In this document: one piece after another, positions 37,689-47,262 of the stretch | Layout of the letters: each line of letters begins with the position of its first letter | Numbering within the stretch: position 1 is the stretch's first letter | Origin: Pseudomonas sp. MUP55 | Lineage (GTDB): Bacteria; Pseudomonadota; Gammaproteobacteria; Pseudomonadales; Pseudomonadaceae | Reading direction: 5' to 3' | DNA length: 64,000 nt | Assembly: GCF_034043515.1 (NCBI RefSeq) | Contig: NZ_CP138214.1 | Location: 1-64,000 of the forward strand | Position numbers and translations under genes: made by a program | Notes under the pieces: model-generated | The model's database searches: none | Told to the model about the DNA's origin: nothing | What the model saw: only the letters and a program-made list of their open reading frames with translations

Positions 37689-39347
37689 TCAGAAACGGGT
37701 GAATTCCGATTCGTCCGGGGCACCTGCCGTGCTGTAGGCGAAAGCCTTGCGAGGGGCTTGTTGTACAGGACGTGGTGGCTGGCGGGTTGGCTTGCTGCCG
37801 GCGCCGTCCGCTGGGCTGCTTTGAATCGCGGCTTTGGTTGTTGAATCGAGTACGAAGAAGCTCATGGCCTGTTGCAGTTGCTCGGCCTGGCCGCTCATCT
37901 CTTCGGCGGTGGCGGCCAATTCTTCACTGCTCGATGCGTTCTGCTGAGTCACCTGATTGAGCTGAGTCATCGCGGTGTTGATCTGCGCGACGCCCGCGGC
38001 CTGTTCTTCGGACGCTGCACTGATTTCCTGCACCAGATCGGATGTCTTGTTGATTGAGGGCACCATTTCGTCGAGCAACTTGCCGGCTTTCTCGGCCATG
38101 TCCACGCTGCTGGAAGACAATTCACCGATTTCCTGGGCAGCCACCTGACTGCGTTCGGCCAGCTTGCGCACTTCGGCGGCGACCACGGCAAACCCCTTGC
38201 CGTGCTCACCCGCCCTGGCCGCCTCAATGGCCGCATTGAGCGCAAGCAGATTGGTCTGATAGGCGATGTCATCGATGATACTGATGCGCTGGGCGATTTT
38301 CTTCATCGCCACCACCGTTTGCTGGACCGATTCGCCACCCTCGGTGGCTTCCTTGGCGGCCTTGCTGGCCATGCCATCGGTGACCTTGGCGTTTTCGGTG
38401 TTCTGGTTGATGCTCGCGCTCATCTGCTCTACCGACGCGCTGGTTTCCTCGACGCTGGCGGCCTGTTCACTGGTCGCTTGACTCATCGATTGCGCGGTGG
38501 CGCTGACTTGCTCGGAGGCGCTGGCGAGGTTGTCTGCCGCATTGCGCACTTCGCCGATGATAGTTGCCAGCTTGCCGACCATGTTGCGCATGGCATTGAG
38601 CACCATGCCGGTTTCGTCCTTCGCGCCCTGCTCGATGCGAGCACTGAGATTGCCTTCGGCCAGTTGCTCGGCTGCCAGAGCTGCTTGTTTCAAGGGGCGG
38701 GAGATGATCCGCGCGATGAACAGCGCCAGGCCCAGACCGATCAACAAGGAGGCGACCAGCGCCACAATGATCGACAACCGTGAGCTTTCGAACAGCGCCG
38801 AGCCCTTGTCACCCGCAACTGTAGCGCCACCCTCATTGAGCTCGATCATTTTTTGCAGGCGGTCGGTCACTTCATCGAAATGCACCTTGGACTCACCTCT
38901 GAGCAACCCACGGGCTTCGCTTTCGCGGTTCTCACGGGAAAATTCGAGTAGTTGCTTGCTGGTTGCCAGGTAGGAGGACCAAGCCGTTTTGACGCTGGCC
39001 AGGAGCTGACGATCTTCCTCGTTCGAAAGCAATTGCTCGTAGGTCCCCATACGTGTTTCGAACTGCTGGCGAGCTTCGGCGGCTTCACGTTCGGCCAGCG
39101 CTTTGTCCGCGGCCACTTCAGAGGCGAGGTGGCGGTTTTCTTTCAAGCGGTAGTTCGCTGCGTAGAAACGCATGCCTGCCGCGGCACGCATCGATGGCAT
39201 CCAGTTGCCCCTGATGTCTTGAGCCGCCTGATTGACCGCTCCGAGCTGAAGTACGGCGAAACCGCCCATCGCCCCACTGAGGGCCAGGACCACCAGGAAT
39301 GAGCTGACCAACTTGGTGGAAATTTTAAGATCGTAAAACCATTTCAT
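37689..39347 (-). CDS. Methyl-accepting chemotaxis protein with four-helix-bundle sensor
   Basis: The 552-residue receptor has a membrane helix near residues 12-31 ([20 protein letters not shown]), a helical periplasmic domain of about 155 residues of the 4HB type, a second membrane helix ([19 protein letters not shown]), a HAMP linker and the conserved signalling tip ([27 protein letters not shown], written here only as [18 protein letters not shown]). The C-terminal tail is Pro-rich and ends SEFTRF, a possible CheR/CheB tether. The ligand cannot be told. It is co-transcribed with cheA and cheW. Confidence 0.95.
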   Translation of the reverse strand: MKWFYDLKISTKLVSSFLVVLALSGAMGGFAVLQLGAVNQAAQDIRGNWMPSMRAAAGMRFYAANYRLKENRHLASEVAADKALAEREAAEARQQFETRMGTYEQLLSNEEDRQLLASVKTAWSSYLATSKQLLEFSRENRESEARGLLRGESKVHFDEVTDRLQKMIELNEGGATVAGDKGSALFESSRLSIIVALVASLLIGLGLALFIARIISRPLKQAALAAEQLAEGNLSARIEQGAKDETGMVLNAMRNMVGKLATIIGEVRNAADNLASASEQVSATAQSMSQATSEQAASVEETSASVEQMSASINQNTENAKVTDGMASKAAKEATEGGESVQQTVVAMKKIAQRISIIDDIAYQTNLLALNAAIEAARAGEHGKGFAVVAAEVRKLAERSQVAAQEIGELSSSSVDMAEKAGKLLDEMVPSINKTSDLVQEISAASEEQAAGVAQINTAMTQLNQVTQQNASSSEELAATAEEMSGQAEQLQQAMSFFVLDSTTKAAIQSSPADGAGSKPTRQPPRPVQQAPRKAFAYSTAGAPDESEFTRF

Positions 39348-39376
39348 CGGGGAACCTCCATGGAACTGCAGATACT

Positions 39377-41413
39377 TCAGCGAACGACGACCAGTGGCGA
39401 TTGAGCGGACTGAGCCGTGCGGGCTTCCATTTGTACGAGTTGGTTGAGCAAAGCCGGCACATCCAGGATCAGGGCTACCGCCCCGCTGCCCAATATGGTC
39501 GAGCCGCTGATGCCGCGCAGTGCGCCAAACAGCTTGCCCAAGGGTTTGATTACGGTCTGAAACTCACCGAGCAGGTCATCCACCACCAAGCCCGCCTTGT
39601 GCTCCGCGTAGCGAACCACTACGACGTTCTGACGGCGGGCCGCGGGACCCTCGTGGCTGAAATGGTCACGCAGGTCCACCAGCGGCAACACTTCACCGCG
39701 CAGGTCCAGGTAACCCTGTTCGCGGCTGGATTGGCGCTGAGGCTCATCCAGTTCGATGCATTCCTGCACCATGTCCAGCGGAATCACGTAAGTGGCGTGG
39801 TCGATCCCCACCAGGAAGCCATTGATGATCGCCAGTGTCAGCGGCAAGCGAATACGTACCACGGTGCCCTGCCCGGGACGGCTGTCCAGGTCGACCGTCC
39901 CGCGCAACAAGGTAATGTTGCGCTTGACCACGTCCATGCCCACGCCACGCCCGGAAAGGCTGGTAACGGCTTCGGCGGTGGAGAAGCCCGCTTCGAAGAT
40001 CAGGTTGTAGATTTCCTGGTCGGTGAGCACCGCGCCGCTGGGGACGAGCCCGCGCTCTTGAGCCTTTTCAAGGATACGTTCGCGGTTCAGGCCAGCCCCA
40101 TCGTCGGCGATCTCAATCACGATGCTGCCCGAGTCGTGATACGCGTTAAGGCTCAGGTGGCCCTTGGCCGATTTGCCGGCGGCACGGCGGGCGTCGGCGC
40201 TTTCGATTCCGTGGTCCATGGCGTTGCGCAGCAGGTGCATCAGCGGATCGCCGATCTTCTCGACGACGGTCTTGTCCAGCTCGGTCTCGGCGCCGCTGAT
40301 GAGCAGGTCGATGTCCTTGCCCAATTCCTGGCTGACGTCGCGCACCACGCGGCGAAACCGGTTGAACGTGTCGCCAATCGGGATCATGCGCAGGTGCAGC
40401 GCACCATCAAGGATCTCTTCCACCAGCCCGGATACTGTCGAGGTGGCTTCCTGCAAGGGATCGTTTTGACAGGAACGGGCCAGTAGACTCGCGCCGGCGC
40501 TGGCGATCACCAGCTCACCCACCAGGTTGATCAACTCGTCGAGCTTGTCGGCGTTGACCCGCACATAACTGCCATCTCGTGTTTTTGGTTCGGTGGCCAC
40601 CGGCAAGCGTTGCGGTGATGCGCTCAGAGTGCCCTGCTCCGGCTGCGCGGGCATTTCGGTGCGCACAGCCATAGGGCTGTCACGCATTTCGTCGATGGCA
40701 CTGATGTGCACTTCGCAGTCATCGCGCACAAAGTCGAACACTTCGTTGAGGGCGGCGTGGCTGGCGGTTGAGCGCAGCTCAATTTCAAAGCCCAGATAAC
40801 AGCTTTCCGGGTCCCAGCTGTCCATCGCCGGAATGCGGTCGGTCAGCGTAACTACCTGCGTGATCTGCCCCAAGGTTTCGAGATAGCGCAGGAACGATAG
40901 CGGGTCCATGCCATTGCGAAATACATCCGCGCCAAAGCGCAGGGACAGATGCCATAGCGTTTCGGTAGCCGCGTCTGTGTCGGCTGCGGTCGTTTCGATG
41001 ATTTCGCTCGGCGTGTCAGGTGTTTGATAGGCACTCAGCGTCGCACGCAGTGTGGCTTCCCGCTCCAGCGCGGATGGGTCGAGTACCTCGCCCCGGTTGG
41101 CGACGACCTCGATCAGCTCGAGCATATGGTCACCGCACTTGAGCAGTACGGCGATCAGCCCCGCGTCCACAGCCACTTCGCCATCGCGAATACGGTCAAG
41201 TACATCCTCGACGATGTGCGTAAAGCTCACAATGGGCGACAGACCGAACAGGCCGGCGGAGCCTTTGATGGTATGTGCGGCGCGAAAAATCGCGCCGATG
41301 GCATCCTGGTCGCCGGGCTCGTTTTCCAGTTGCAGCAAGGATTGCTCCATGGCTTGCAACAGCTCACGCGCCTCCACGATGAATGTCTGCAGTGCCTGAT
41401 CGAGATTGATCAC
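39377..41413 (-). CDS. cheA: Chemotaxis histidine kinase CheA
   Basis: CheA autophosphorylates and passes phosphate to CheY and CheB. I start at GTG 41413, preceded by AGGAAAG, giving 678 residues; the frame is open to 41473 but the extra 20 residues overlap the STAS gene and are not conserved-looking. The Hpt domain has [15 protein letters not shown] with phospho-His 47. Then come a long linker, dimerisation helices ([18 protein letters not shown]), the ATPase ([31 protein letters not shown]) and the CheW-like domain ([17 protein letters not shown]). It is central to the operon. Confidence 0.96.
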   Translation of the reverse strand: MINLDQALQTFIVEARELLQAMEQSLLQLENEPGDQDAIGAIFRAAHTIKGSAGLFGLSPIVSFTHIVEDVLDRIRDGEVAVDAGLIAVLLKCGDHMLELIEVVANRGEVLDPSALEREATLRATLSAYQTPDTPSEIIETTAADTDAATETLWHLSLRFGADVFRNGMDPLSFLRYLETLGQITQVVTLTDRIPAMDSWDPESCYLGFEIELRSTASHAALNEVFDFVRDDCEVHISAIDEMRDSPMAVRTEMPAQPEQGTLSASPQRLPVATEPKTRDGSYVRVNADKLDELINLVGELVIASAGASLLARSCQNDPLQEATSTVSGLVEEILDGALHLRMIPIGDTFNRFRRVVRDVSQELGKDIDLLISGAETELDKTVVEKIGDPLMHLLRNAMDHGIESADARRAAGKSAKGHLSLNAYHDSGSIVIEIADDGAGLNRERILEKAQERGLVPSGAVLTDQEIYNLIFEAGFSTAEAVTSLSGRGVGMDVVKRNITLLRGTVDLDSRPGQGTVVRIRLPLTLAIINGFLVGIDHATYVIPLDMVQECIELDEPQRQSSREQGYLDLRGEVLPLVDLRDHFSHEGPAARRQNVVVVRYAEHKAGLVVDDLLGEFQTVIKPLGKLFGALRGISGSTILGSGAVALILDVPALLNQLVQMEARTAQSAQSPLVVVR

Positions 41414-41453
41414 TTGGACTTTCCTTGTCGACAATGAACGCTGGCGGCGCTGG

Positions 41454-41741
41454 CTAAGAGGCGGCGCTGCCACATAGTTGAAACGTTTGCATGACCGCTT
41501 GGCTCTTGCCGACCACGCTCAATGCGGTGCCGTTGATGCCTGCTTCACGCTGCAGCACTGCGAGCAGCTGCAGGCCGGCGCCGTCCATTTCCGTGACCTC
41601 TGACAGGTCCAGCTCAAGACGCGACGCCGCGCCCACTTGCGGCAACAGGGCGGCCGCCAGCTCGGCGACGGTGTAGATCGTCAGTTCGCCTTCAATGCCC
41701 ACCCGGGCCGTGTCGTCGGCGGTTTCGCAGGTAATCGCCAT
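41454..41741 (-). CDS. STAS-domain protein of the chemosensory operon
   Basis: The 95-residue product is a single STAS fold (VGIEGELTIYTVAELAAALL ... LELDLSEVTEMDGAGLQLL), as found beside cheY and cheA in many alternative chemosensory clusters. The position of the phosphorylated serine of SpoIIAA-like proteins is read here as MDGAG, so phospho-switching by a serine kinase looks unlikely. It lies 23 bp after cheY. Confidence 0.9.
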   Translation of the reverse strand: MAITCETADDTARVGIEGELTIYTVAELAAALLPQVGAASRLELDLSEVTEMDGAGLQLLAVLQREAGINGTALSVVGKSQAVMQTFQLCGSAAS

Positions 41742-41764
41742 AGAAGCCTCCTGGATGCCGAATA

Positions 41765-42133
41765 TCAGGGCAGGATCAATTTAGAGACCGCCGACAGCAT
41801 CTGCGCCGGCTGGAATGGCTTGACCACCCATGCCTTGGCGCCCGCTGCCTGGCCTTCAGCTTTCTTGGATTCCTGCGACTCGGTGGTCAGCATGATGATG
41901 GGCGTGAATTTATAGTTGGCCATTTTCTTGACCTCTTTCACGAACGTGATGCCGTCCATATTGGGCATGTTCACGTCGCTGATGATCAGGTGCACCTTCT
42001 GCCCGTTGAGCTTGCTCAGTGCATCCTTGCCGTCGCTCGCCTCGATCACGTCGTAACCGGCGCTCTTCAAGGCAATGCCCACCACTTGGCGCACGCTGCT
42101 GGAGTCGTCGACCACTAATACATTCTTCGCCAT
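41765..42133 (-). CDS. cheY: Chemotaxis response regulator CheY
   Basis: The 122-residue single receiver has the acidic pocket VVDDSSSVRQ, phospho-acceptor D53 in LIISDVNMPNMDG, the Thr switch in IIMLTTES and the Lys in AWVVKPF. With no output domain it should act by binding a partner such as FliM or another effector. It is the second gene of the operon, 10 bp after the first receptor gene. Confidence 0.95.
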   Translation of the reverse strand: MAKNVLVVDDSSSVRQVVGIALKSAGYDVIEASDGKDALSKLNGQKVHLIISDVNMPNMDGITFVKEVKKMANYKFTPIIMLTTESQESKKAEGQAAGAKAWVVKPFQPAQMLSAVSKLILP

Positions 42134-42143
42134 TTTGTGCTCC

Positions 42144-43358
42144 CTAAAAGAAGGTTATGTCCTGTGAGTCCTTTTGCGCGGCCGCTGTGCCATGGTGCGT
42201 GCGCCGCTGTTCGTCCGTGGCGTAGGTCGACTCCATGCTCGCCAGCCACTGACGGGCGTCTACGGTCACTGGCTGATCCGGCGATTGGTTGGCCTGGAGC
42301 AGGTGATCGTGCAGGGCGTTCATGTTGTCGCGCACGTGGCTTAGAATTTGGCTGACGCGGTCCTGGAATTGCAGATTCACCAGTACATCGGTCATCTCGT
42401 CACGAATGCCGTAGCTTTCCTGCTTGAGCAGATCTGCCGACTCGGCCAGACGCCCGGTGATGTTCTGAAAACGGGCGAGTACGTTCTGGATGCTCTGCTC
42501 GGACGCGCCGACGGAATGGCTGTCCTGATCCGCGCTGCTCGATGCAGCCTGTACCAATTGGGTGATCGCATTGTTGATAATGTCGACCTTGGCTGACATC
42601 TGCTGGCCGGTCTCGCTCGACTTGCTCGACAAGCTGCGTACGGCATCGGCGACCACGGCGAAGCCACGCCCTGCTTCGCCGGCGCGGGCGGCTTCGATGG
42701 CAGCATTGAGCGCCAGCAGGTTTGTTTGCGCGGCGATAGCGGCGACGTCGGCGGCCATGGTCCGCAGCTCGCCGGTGTAGGCGGTAAGGCTGCGCACTTG
42801 GGTCAGCGTCTGGTCGCGGCTGGTTTGAGTGGCCTTGAGCGAGTTGATCACTTGGCTCAGCTCGCTGTCGCTGCTCGCCAGCACCTTGAGTGCACCGTCG
42901 GCGGCTTGCCCGTCCAATTCGCCAGCAGCCTGTTGCGAGGCCTGCACAGTTTCCTGCAACCGCGCCGCGATCCCGGTGAAGCGGTTGGCCAGGCTCACGA
43001 TCGCTTCTTCAGTCTGCTGGCGCGAGCTCTCAACCTGTTTGGCCCAAATCGGCATGGCGCCCAGCAATACTTCGTCCAGCTTCGCCCGCGAGGCCGTGCC
43101 GAGGTTCGCTGCGTGCGAGTCCGCCTGGTTCATCAAGGTGTCTGATACAGCGCGCATCACGGCATCCCGGTGCGAACGCGTGCTCCAGACGCATGCGCCG
43201 AGGCCGATCAGCAAGAGTGCCGCGCAGGCGGCCAGGTCAGCTTGGGACGTTGATTGCAGCAATACCCAGATGACGGCGGGTACCACAGGGATGAGAGCGA
43301 ACCAACGAAAGCGCGGTTGAGCGGGATGGTGAATACGACTGGATGGGCGCGAGGTCAT
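42144..43358 (-). CDS. Methyl-accepting protein without periplasmic sensor domain
   Basis: The 404-residue protein has two closely spaced N-terminal membrane helices ([16 protein letters not shown] and [16 protein letters not shown]) with only a few residues between them, so no external ligand domain. The cytoplasmic part carries the receptor signalling tip ([19 protein letters not shown]) and a C-terminal tail ending DITFF. It is the first gene of the operon and would sense internal or membrane signals. Its promoter is of the FliA type. Confidence 0.92.
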   Translation of the reverse strand: MTSRPSSRIHHPAQPRFRWFALIPVVPAVIWVLLQSTSQADLAACAALLLIGLGACVWSTRSHRDAVMRAVSDTLMNQADSHAANLGTASRAKLDEVLLGAMPIWAKQVESSRQQTEEAIVSLANRFTGIAARLQETVQASQQAAGELDGQAADGALKVLASSDSELSQVINSLKATQTSRDQTLTQVRSLTAYTGELRTMAADVAAIAAQTNLLALNAAIEAARAGEAGRGFAVVADAVRSLSSKSSETGQQMSAKVDIINNAITQLVQAASSSADQDSHSVGASEQSIQNVLARFQNITGRLAESADLLKQESYGIRDEMTDVLVNLQFQDRVSQILSHVRDNMNALHDHLLQANQSPDQPVTVDARQWLASMESTYATDEQRRTHHGTAAAQKDSQDITFF

Positions 43359-43403
43359 GAGTTCGATCCTTGAACATTGTTGCGGATATAAACAACATAG
43401 GAG

Positions 43404-43430
43404 TTATCTGCCTTGTGCGCCGCATCTTTA
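43404..43430 (-). promoter_or_regulatory. Sigma-28 (FliA) promoter of the chemosensory operon
   Basis: On the minus strand TAAAGATG (43430-43423), 11 bp, GCAGATAA (43411-43404) matches the FliA consensus TAAAG...N11...GCCGATAA with one change in the -10 and exact spacing. It lies 45 bp upstream of the first gene, so the operon should be expressed with late flagellar genes. The rest of the 350-bp gap 43359-43708 holds the terminator at 43627 and a parS-like site. Confidence 0.82.
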
Positions 43431-43626
43431 GGCCTGTACGGGCGCCTTCCGTCTGGTTTGTGACAGGCATATTTACGGGCAGATTGGATCAAGTGAGAAG
43501 AGGCAGGACTCGCGTGGTCGATGCTTCAGCCACTCGACTTCTGAAACGTCGTTCATGAGTATGGGCAAGTCGCTTTTGGCTGATTACGGCCCTATTTTGA
43601 GCTCAACCCTTCGGGACACCGACCAT

Positions 43627-43659
43627 AAAAAAGGCCGACGCAAAGCGTGGCCTTTTTTT
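43627..43659 (-). terminator. Terminator after the OmpR-type regulator gene
   Basis: AAAAAAGGCC and GGCCTTTTTT pair around GACGC-AAA-GCG, giving a stable hairpin with T-runs on both sides. It lies about 50 bp downstream of the regulator stop on the minus strand. Confidence 0.85.
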
Positions 43660-43684
43660 ACTCGATGCTTGATGAGTTTTTAAA

Positions 43685-43700
43685 TGCTCCACGTGGAACA
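43685..43700. other. parS: parS-like site downstream of the response regulator
   Basis: TGCTCCACGTGGAACA differs from the perfect parS palindrome at one position. It is intergenic and about 43 kb from dnaA, within the range where pseudomonad parS sites are found. Confidence 0.75.
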
Positions 43701-43708
43701 CTGTCGGT

Positions 43709-44431
43709 TCAACCCGTGGCGGTCGACGCGACGCTTTCCAGTCGATATCCGTACCCGTAGATCGTCAGCAGCTGCCAACCCCTGTCGGCTGTCAGCCCCA
43801 GTTTGTTGCGCAGTCGGTAGATATGCGTGTCCAACGGCCGCGATGACAGCATCTCTTCATGCGTCCAAAACCGTTCATATAGGTATTCGCGAGAAAGCGG
43901 CCGGGCCAAGTTAGCGAATAGACAGCTGGCCAGCCTGTACTCCCGCTCGGTCAGGTTGATGGGTTTGCCTGCGCGGGTGACGGTCAGCTCCGCGTCATCG
44001 AAGGTCAGGTCGTTAAAGCTCTGTAGTTCGCTGGTAGAAGATTTTTGCAGGCCATGACGCCGCAGAACCGCGCTGACACGCGCTTTGAGTTCGTTAGGAC
44101 GAAAGGGTTTGCTGACGTAGTCATCCGCCCCACTGTTGAGTGCCATGACGATATCGCTCTCGGCATCGCGGCTGGTGAGCATGATCACGGCAGGCGGTGA
44201 TTCCATGTGCTCACGGGTCCAGCGCAACAACGCAATTCCGGTGATATCCGGAAGTTGCCAGTCGAGGATCAACAGGTCGAAAGTTTCACGGCGCAGTTGG
44301 CGCAGCAGGTCTTCTCCGCGCTCGAAGCAATGCAGGGACCAGGGCTGATCCGGGGTGCTGGGGATTTGTCGCAGTGTCTGTTCCACCCGCCTCAATTCAG
44401 CGGGCTCGTCATCCAGTATTGCGACACGCAT
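43709..44431 (-). CDS. OmpR-family response regulator
   Basis: The 240-residue protein has a receiver (AILDDEPAELRR, phospho-acceptor D57 in LLILDWQLPD, switch VIMLTSRD, VSKPFRPNE) and a winged-helix DNA-binding domain (INLTEREYRLASCLFAN, LSREYLYERFW, RPLDTHIYRLRNKLG). It is divergent from the CHASE2 kinase across a 375-bp gap, and the two are the likely cognate pair. Targets are unknown. Confidence 0.93.
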   Translation of the reverse strand: MRVAILDDEPAELRRVEQTLRQIPSTPDQPWSLHCFERGEDLLRQLRRETFDLLILDWQLPDITGIALLRWTREHMESPPAVIMLTSRDAESDIVMALNSGADDYVSKPFRPNELKARVSAVLRRHGLQKSSTSELQSFNDLTFDDAELTVTRAGKPINLTEREYRLASCLFANLARPLSREYLYERFWTHEEMLSSRPLDTHIYRLRNKLGLTADRGWQLLTIYGYGYRLESVASTATG

Positions 44432-44749
44432 GAGTGGGTCCTTCCTGAAAAAAACGGCAGCTTAATCAGAGGCACACCGTGCAAGCACTAATAACAGCCT
44501 CTGAATCTGAATAATTATGCTGGGATACAACGAGGTTCGAATCTCTCGGTACGCTGATGTCAAAGGCCAGTAACCTGTCGATACTGCTCGGTCCCCTAGG
44601 GTAAAGATACCGGCTCCCGCCTATGAGGAAAAGGATCAAGGTACGGTATTGTGGACCGCTTGGACCTGCAGTAAGACCCAAATAAGCTTCACGGGTTGCA
44701 ACACCTCTGATGCGTTTCATCGTGGCCACCTGGAGGGAGACCGGGGCTT
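44432..44749. other. Divergent regulatory gap between regulator and kinase genes
   Basis: These 318 bases should hold the promoters of both the regulator and the kinase. An 87-codon minus-strand frame here has no ribosome site and looks random. No operator repeat is clear to me. Confidence 0.5.
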
Positions 44750-44809
44750 ATGACACTTTCATCTGACGATCATTGCGGCTATTTCAGGCCTGTGGCGGTG
44801 GCGCTGTGA
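44750..44809 (+). CDS. 19-residue leader ORF coupled to the sensor kinase
   Basis: ATG at 44750 follows GGAGGGAG at a workable distance and encodes MTLSSDDHCGYFRPVAVAL, then TGA. The stop overlaps the kinase GTG start as GTGA (44806-44809), so kinase translation may depend on ribosomes that finish this leader. It may equally mark a one-base frameshift in an originally longer kinase start. Confidence 0.45.
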   Translation: MTLSSDDHCGYFRPVAVAL

Positions 44810-47082
44810 AACTATGGGGCGAGGCTGAAAAGCGCCAGCCCACCCGCGCGCAGCTGCTGTTTCACGGGCTGGTACGGGAATGGCTGTTGATCGGCCTGGT
44901 TTTGTTGCCCTTCACTGCGTACTTGTCCTTGAGCCCAGGCCTGGCCCTGAATAACCCGCTCTACGACAGCCTGCGTCAGTTGGCACCGTTACCCGTAGAT
45001 CCACGCATCGTGCTGGTGACTATTGACGCGCCAAGCCTGGAAGAACTCGGCCCATGGCCTTGGCCGCGCAGTGTGCATGCAGACTTGATCGAACGCCTGA
45101 GCGCCGCCCAGCCTGCTGGCATTTTGTTCGATGTGCTCTTCAGTGAGCCCGGCGACGGCGTAGGTGATCAACGCTTGGCCGATGCGGTGTGCAAGGCAGG
45201 CAATGTAGTGCTGCCCATCGTGACTGATAGCAGAGAACGGTTCAGGCAGACTGGGGAGCCATTGTCGCCCTTGCTCAGGTGCGCCAGGGGCATTGGGCAT
45301 ATCAACGTCGAATCGGATGACGATGGTGTCGTGCGCAGCCTCTATCTGCGTGAAGGCCCACCGGGAAGCACACTGCCGCAATTGGCCTGGCTGGCGTTCA
45401 CGTTGAACGGGCAAACGTCGGGAATGCCGGGAATGCCTCAAGAGCCCCGAAGTCAGCAATGGCATCAGGAGCATGAAATTCGCGTCCCGTTCACCTCTGC
45501 GGATGAACGCTTCCCCAGCGTGTCCTACGCCAGCGTACTGCGTGGCGAGGTGTCTCCCGAATGGCTGCGCGGTCGCCTGATTCTGGTCGGCGCCACGGCC
45601 TACGGAATGGGCGAAAGTTTCGTTACGCCGCTCTCCTCTACCGGCTCGACGGCGGGTGTGGAGATCCAGGCCAATGTGCTTAATGGCCTGCTGCAGGGGC
45701 GCAGCATTGTCGACCTGCCGGGTTGGCTGGCGGCGCTGATGGCGACGTCCCTGGTGGCAGTGCTGCTGGGCCTGCTGCTGTATCGCCCGCGTTATGCGTT
45801 ATGGATGACGCTTGGCGGCATGGCTGCATCGTTACTGATTTCATGGGTGCTGCTGAACCTTGGGCACTGGTGGTCACCGGCGGCGTGTCTGATTGGGCTA
45901 TTGCTCAGCTATCTGATATGGAACTGGCGGCGCTTGAGTGTGATCCTCGCCTACTTCGGCTGGGAACTGGCTCGGCTGGATAACGAACCCAAAGTCTTGC
46001 CAGAGCGCCGCCGTGCACCGGCAAGCAAAGGTGATGTGCTCCAAGGGCGCATCTTCGCCCTGGAGCAAGCAGTCAGCCGCACGCGCGATACCCGGCGCTT
46101 TATGGCCGATGGCTTGGAATGCCTGCCGGTAGCGACGCTGATCACAGATCCACAGGGCAGCATCCTGTTGGCCAATCGCGTTGCACGTGACGTTTTCGGT
46201 AATGACCTGGTCAGTGAAAACCTCATCGAACAACTCGCCGACCTGGGTTATCCGCCGCTCAATGACGGCGTTCGCCCCGCCCTTTCGGAGATGGAATTAG
46301 TCGAGTTCCGTGACATACACCAGCGCAGCCTGCGGATGGAGCTGGCGCCCTTGCTGCCGGCGGAAGGTGATTTCGCGCTCGGTTGGCTGCTGAGCCTCAC
46401 CGATTTGAGCAAGGAACGTGAAGCCCAGCAGCATCGCGAGACCATGCTGCGGTTCCTGTCTCATGACTTGCGTGCGCCGCACTCGGCAATCCTTGCACTG
46501 TTGGATGTGCATGGCAGCGAATCACCGGTCTTTGCTCAGATCGAGCAACAGGTCCGCCGTGCCTTGGGCCTCACCGAGTCCTTCGTGCAACTGGCCAAAG
46601 CCGAGGCTGACGGCTACCAATTCCAGCCCACCTTGTTCGCCATGCTCGTGATGGATGCTTTCGATCAAGTGGCGGTCATCGCCCAGCTCAAGGGCATCCA
46701 TCTGGTTCACGACCTGGATGAGGCAGACGAAGGCATGGTCTACGCCGATCAATCGTTGCTCACCCGTGCGCTGTTCAACGTGCTGGAAAACGCGATCAAA
46801 TATTCTCCGTCCCACACAACCGTCACGTTAAGCCACGGCAGTGCACAGGGTTGGTTGGAGTGCCGCATCAGCGACCAGGGGCCGGGGATTGCGCCCGCCG
46901 ATTTGCCGGAGCTGTTCAACCAATATCGGCGCTTCGATTCGGCCCAAGGCAGTGACGGACTAGGGTTGGGCCTGACGATGGTGAAGGCCGTTGTGGAACG
47001 CCACGGCGGGCATATCACGTGTGAAAGCCAGCTGGCTGTGGGCTCGACATTCATCCTGCAGCTGCCACAACTGGAAGACTGA
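44806..47082 (+). CDS. CHASE2-domain sensor histidine kinase
   Basis: Starting at GTG 44806 the protein has 758 residues. A first membrane helix (LLIGLVLLPFTAYLSL) is followed by a periplasmic CHASE2 domain of about 280 residues (VDPRIVLVTIDAPSLEELGP, AQPAGILFDVLFSEP), three membrane helices (LAALMATSLVAVLLGLLLY, LGGMAASLLISWVLLNL, LIGLLLSYLIW), a PAS-like region, and the kinase core with RFLSHDLRAPHS (H553), ENAIKYSP and DGLGLGLTMVKAV. CHASE2 ligands are mostly unknown. It is divergent from the OmpR-type regulator. An in-frame TTG at 44773 is a poorer start. Confidence 0.93.
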   Translation: MKLWGEAEKRQPTRAQLLFHGLVREWLLIGLVLLPFTAYLSLSPGLALNNPLYDSLRQLAPLPVDPRIVLVTIDAPSLEELGPWPWPRSVHADLIERLSAAQPAGILFDVLFSEPGDGVGDQRLADAVCKAGNVVLPIVTDSRERFRQTGEPLSPLLRCARGIGHINVESDDDGVVRSLYLREGPPGSTLPQLAWLAFTLNGQTSGMPGMPQEPRSQQWHQEHEIRVPFTSADERFPSVSYASVLRGEVSPEWLRGRLILVGATAYGMGESFVTPLSSTGSTAGVEIQANVLNGLLQGRSIVDLPGWLAALMATSLVAVLLGLLLYRPRYALWMTLGGMAASLLISWVLLNLGHWWSPAACLIGLLLSYLIWNWRRLSVILAYFGWELARLDNEPKVLPERRRAPASKGDVLQGRIFALEQAVSRTRDTRRFMADGLECLPVATLITDPQGSILLANRVARDVFGNDLVSENLIEQLADLGYPPLNDGVRPALSEMELVEFRDIHQRSLRMELAPLLPAEGDFALGWLLSLTDLSKEREAQQHRETMLRFLSHDLRAPHSAILALLDVHGSESPVFAQIEQQVRRALGLTESFVQLAKAEADGYQFQPTLFAMLVMDAFDQVAVIAQLKGIHLVHDLDEADEGMVYADQSLLTRALFNVLENAIKYSPSHTTVTLSHGSAQGWLECRISDQGPGIAPADLPELFNQYRRFDSAQGSDGLGLGLTMVKAVVERHGGHITCESQLAVGSTFILQLPQLED

Positions 47083-47105
47083 CAAGCGAGCTTTTCGCTG
47101 TGCAT

Positions 47106-47134
47106 AAAAAACCGGTCACAAGGACCGGTTTTTT
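47106..47134. terminator. Terminator between the kinase and plsC
   Basis: AAAAAACCGGTC (47106-47117) pairs with GACCGGTTTTTT (47123-47134) around ACAAG. It serves the kinase on the plus strand and can also serve plsC on the minus strand. Confidence 0.88.
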
Positions 47135-47248
47135 AACGAAAGAAAAACTTATGCACGTTTTTCCTGATTTTATCAGCTTCAGAAATATGTAGGTAAATCA
47201 GCAATTTATAAGCGTAAAGTGCTGATTCGCCAACAAACCGCACACAGG

Positions 47249-47257
47249 TTATCCACA
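47249..47257 (+). promoter_or_regulatory. Consensus DnaA box next to plsC end
   Basis: TTATCCACA is a perfect DnaA box in the short gap after the plsC stop. It is alone, so a titration or chance site is more likely than an origin. Confidence 0.35.
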
Positions 47258-47262
47258 GATGA

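Noticed and set aside
34740..43360. Long plus-strand frames across the chemosensory operon
   Set aside because: They are mirror frames of G+C-rich minus-strand genes with no family likeness.
44466..44729. 87-codon minus-strand frame between the regulator and the kinase
   Set aside because: No ribosome site, random-looking composition, and it fills the divergent promoter gap.
47249..47257. Replication origin between the kinase and plsC
   Set aside because: A single DnaA box without a cluster or unwinding element is insufficient.
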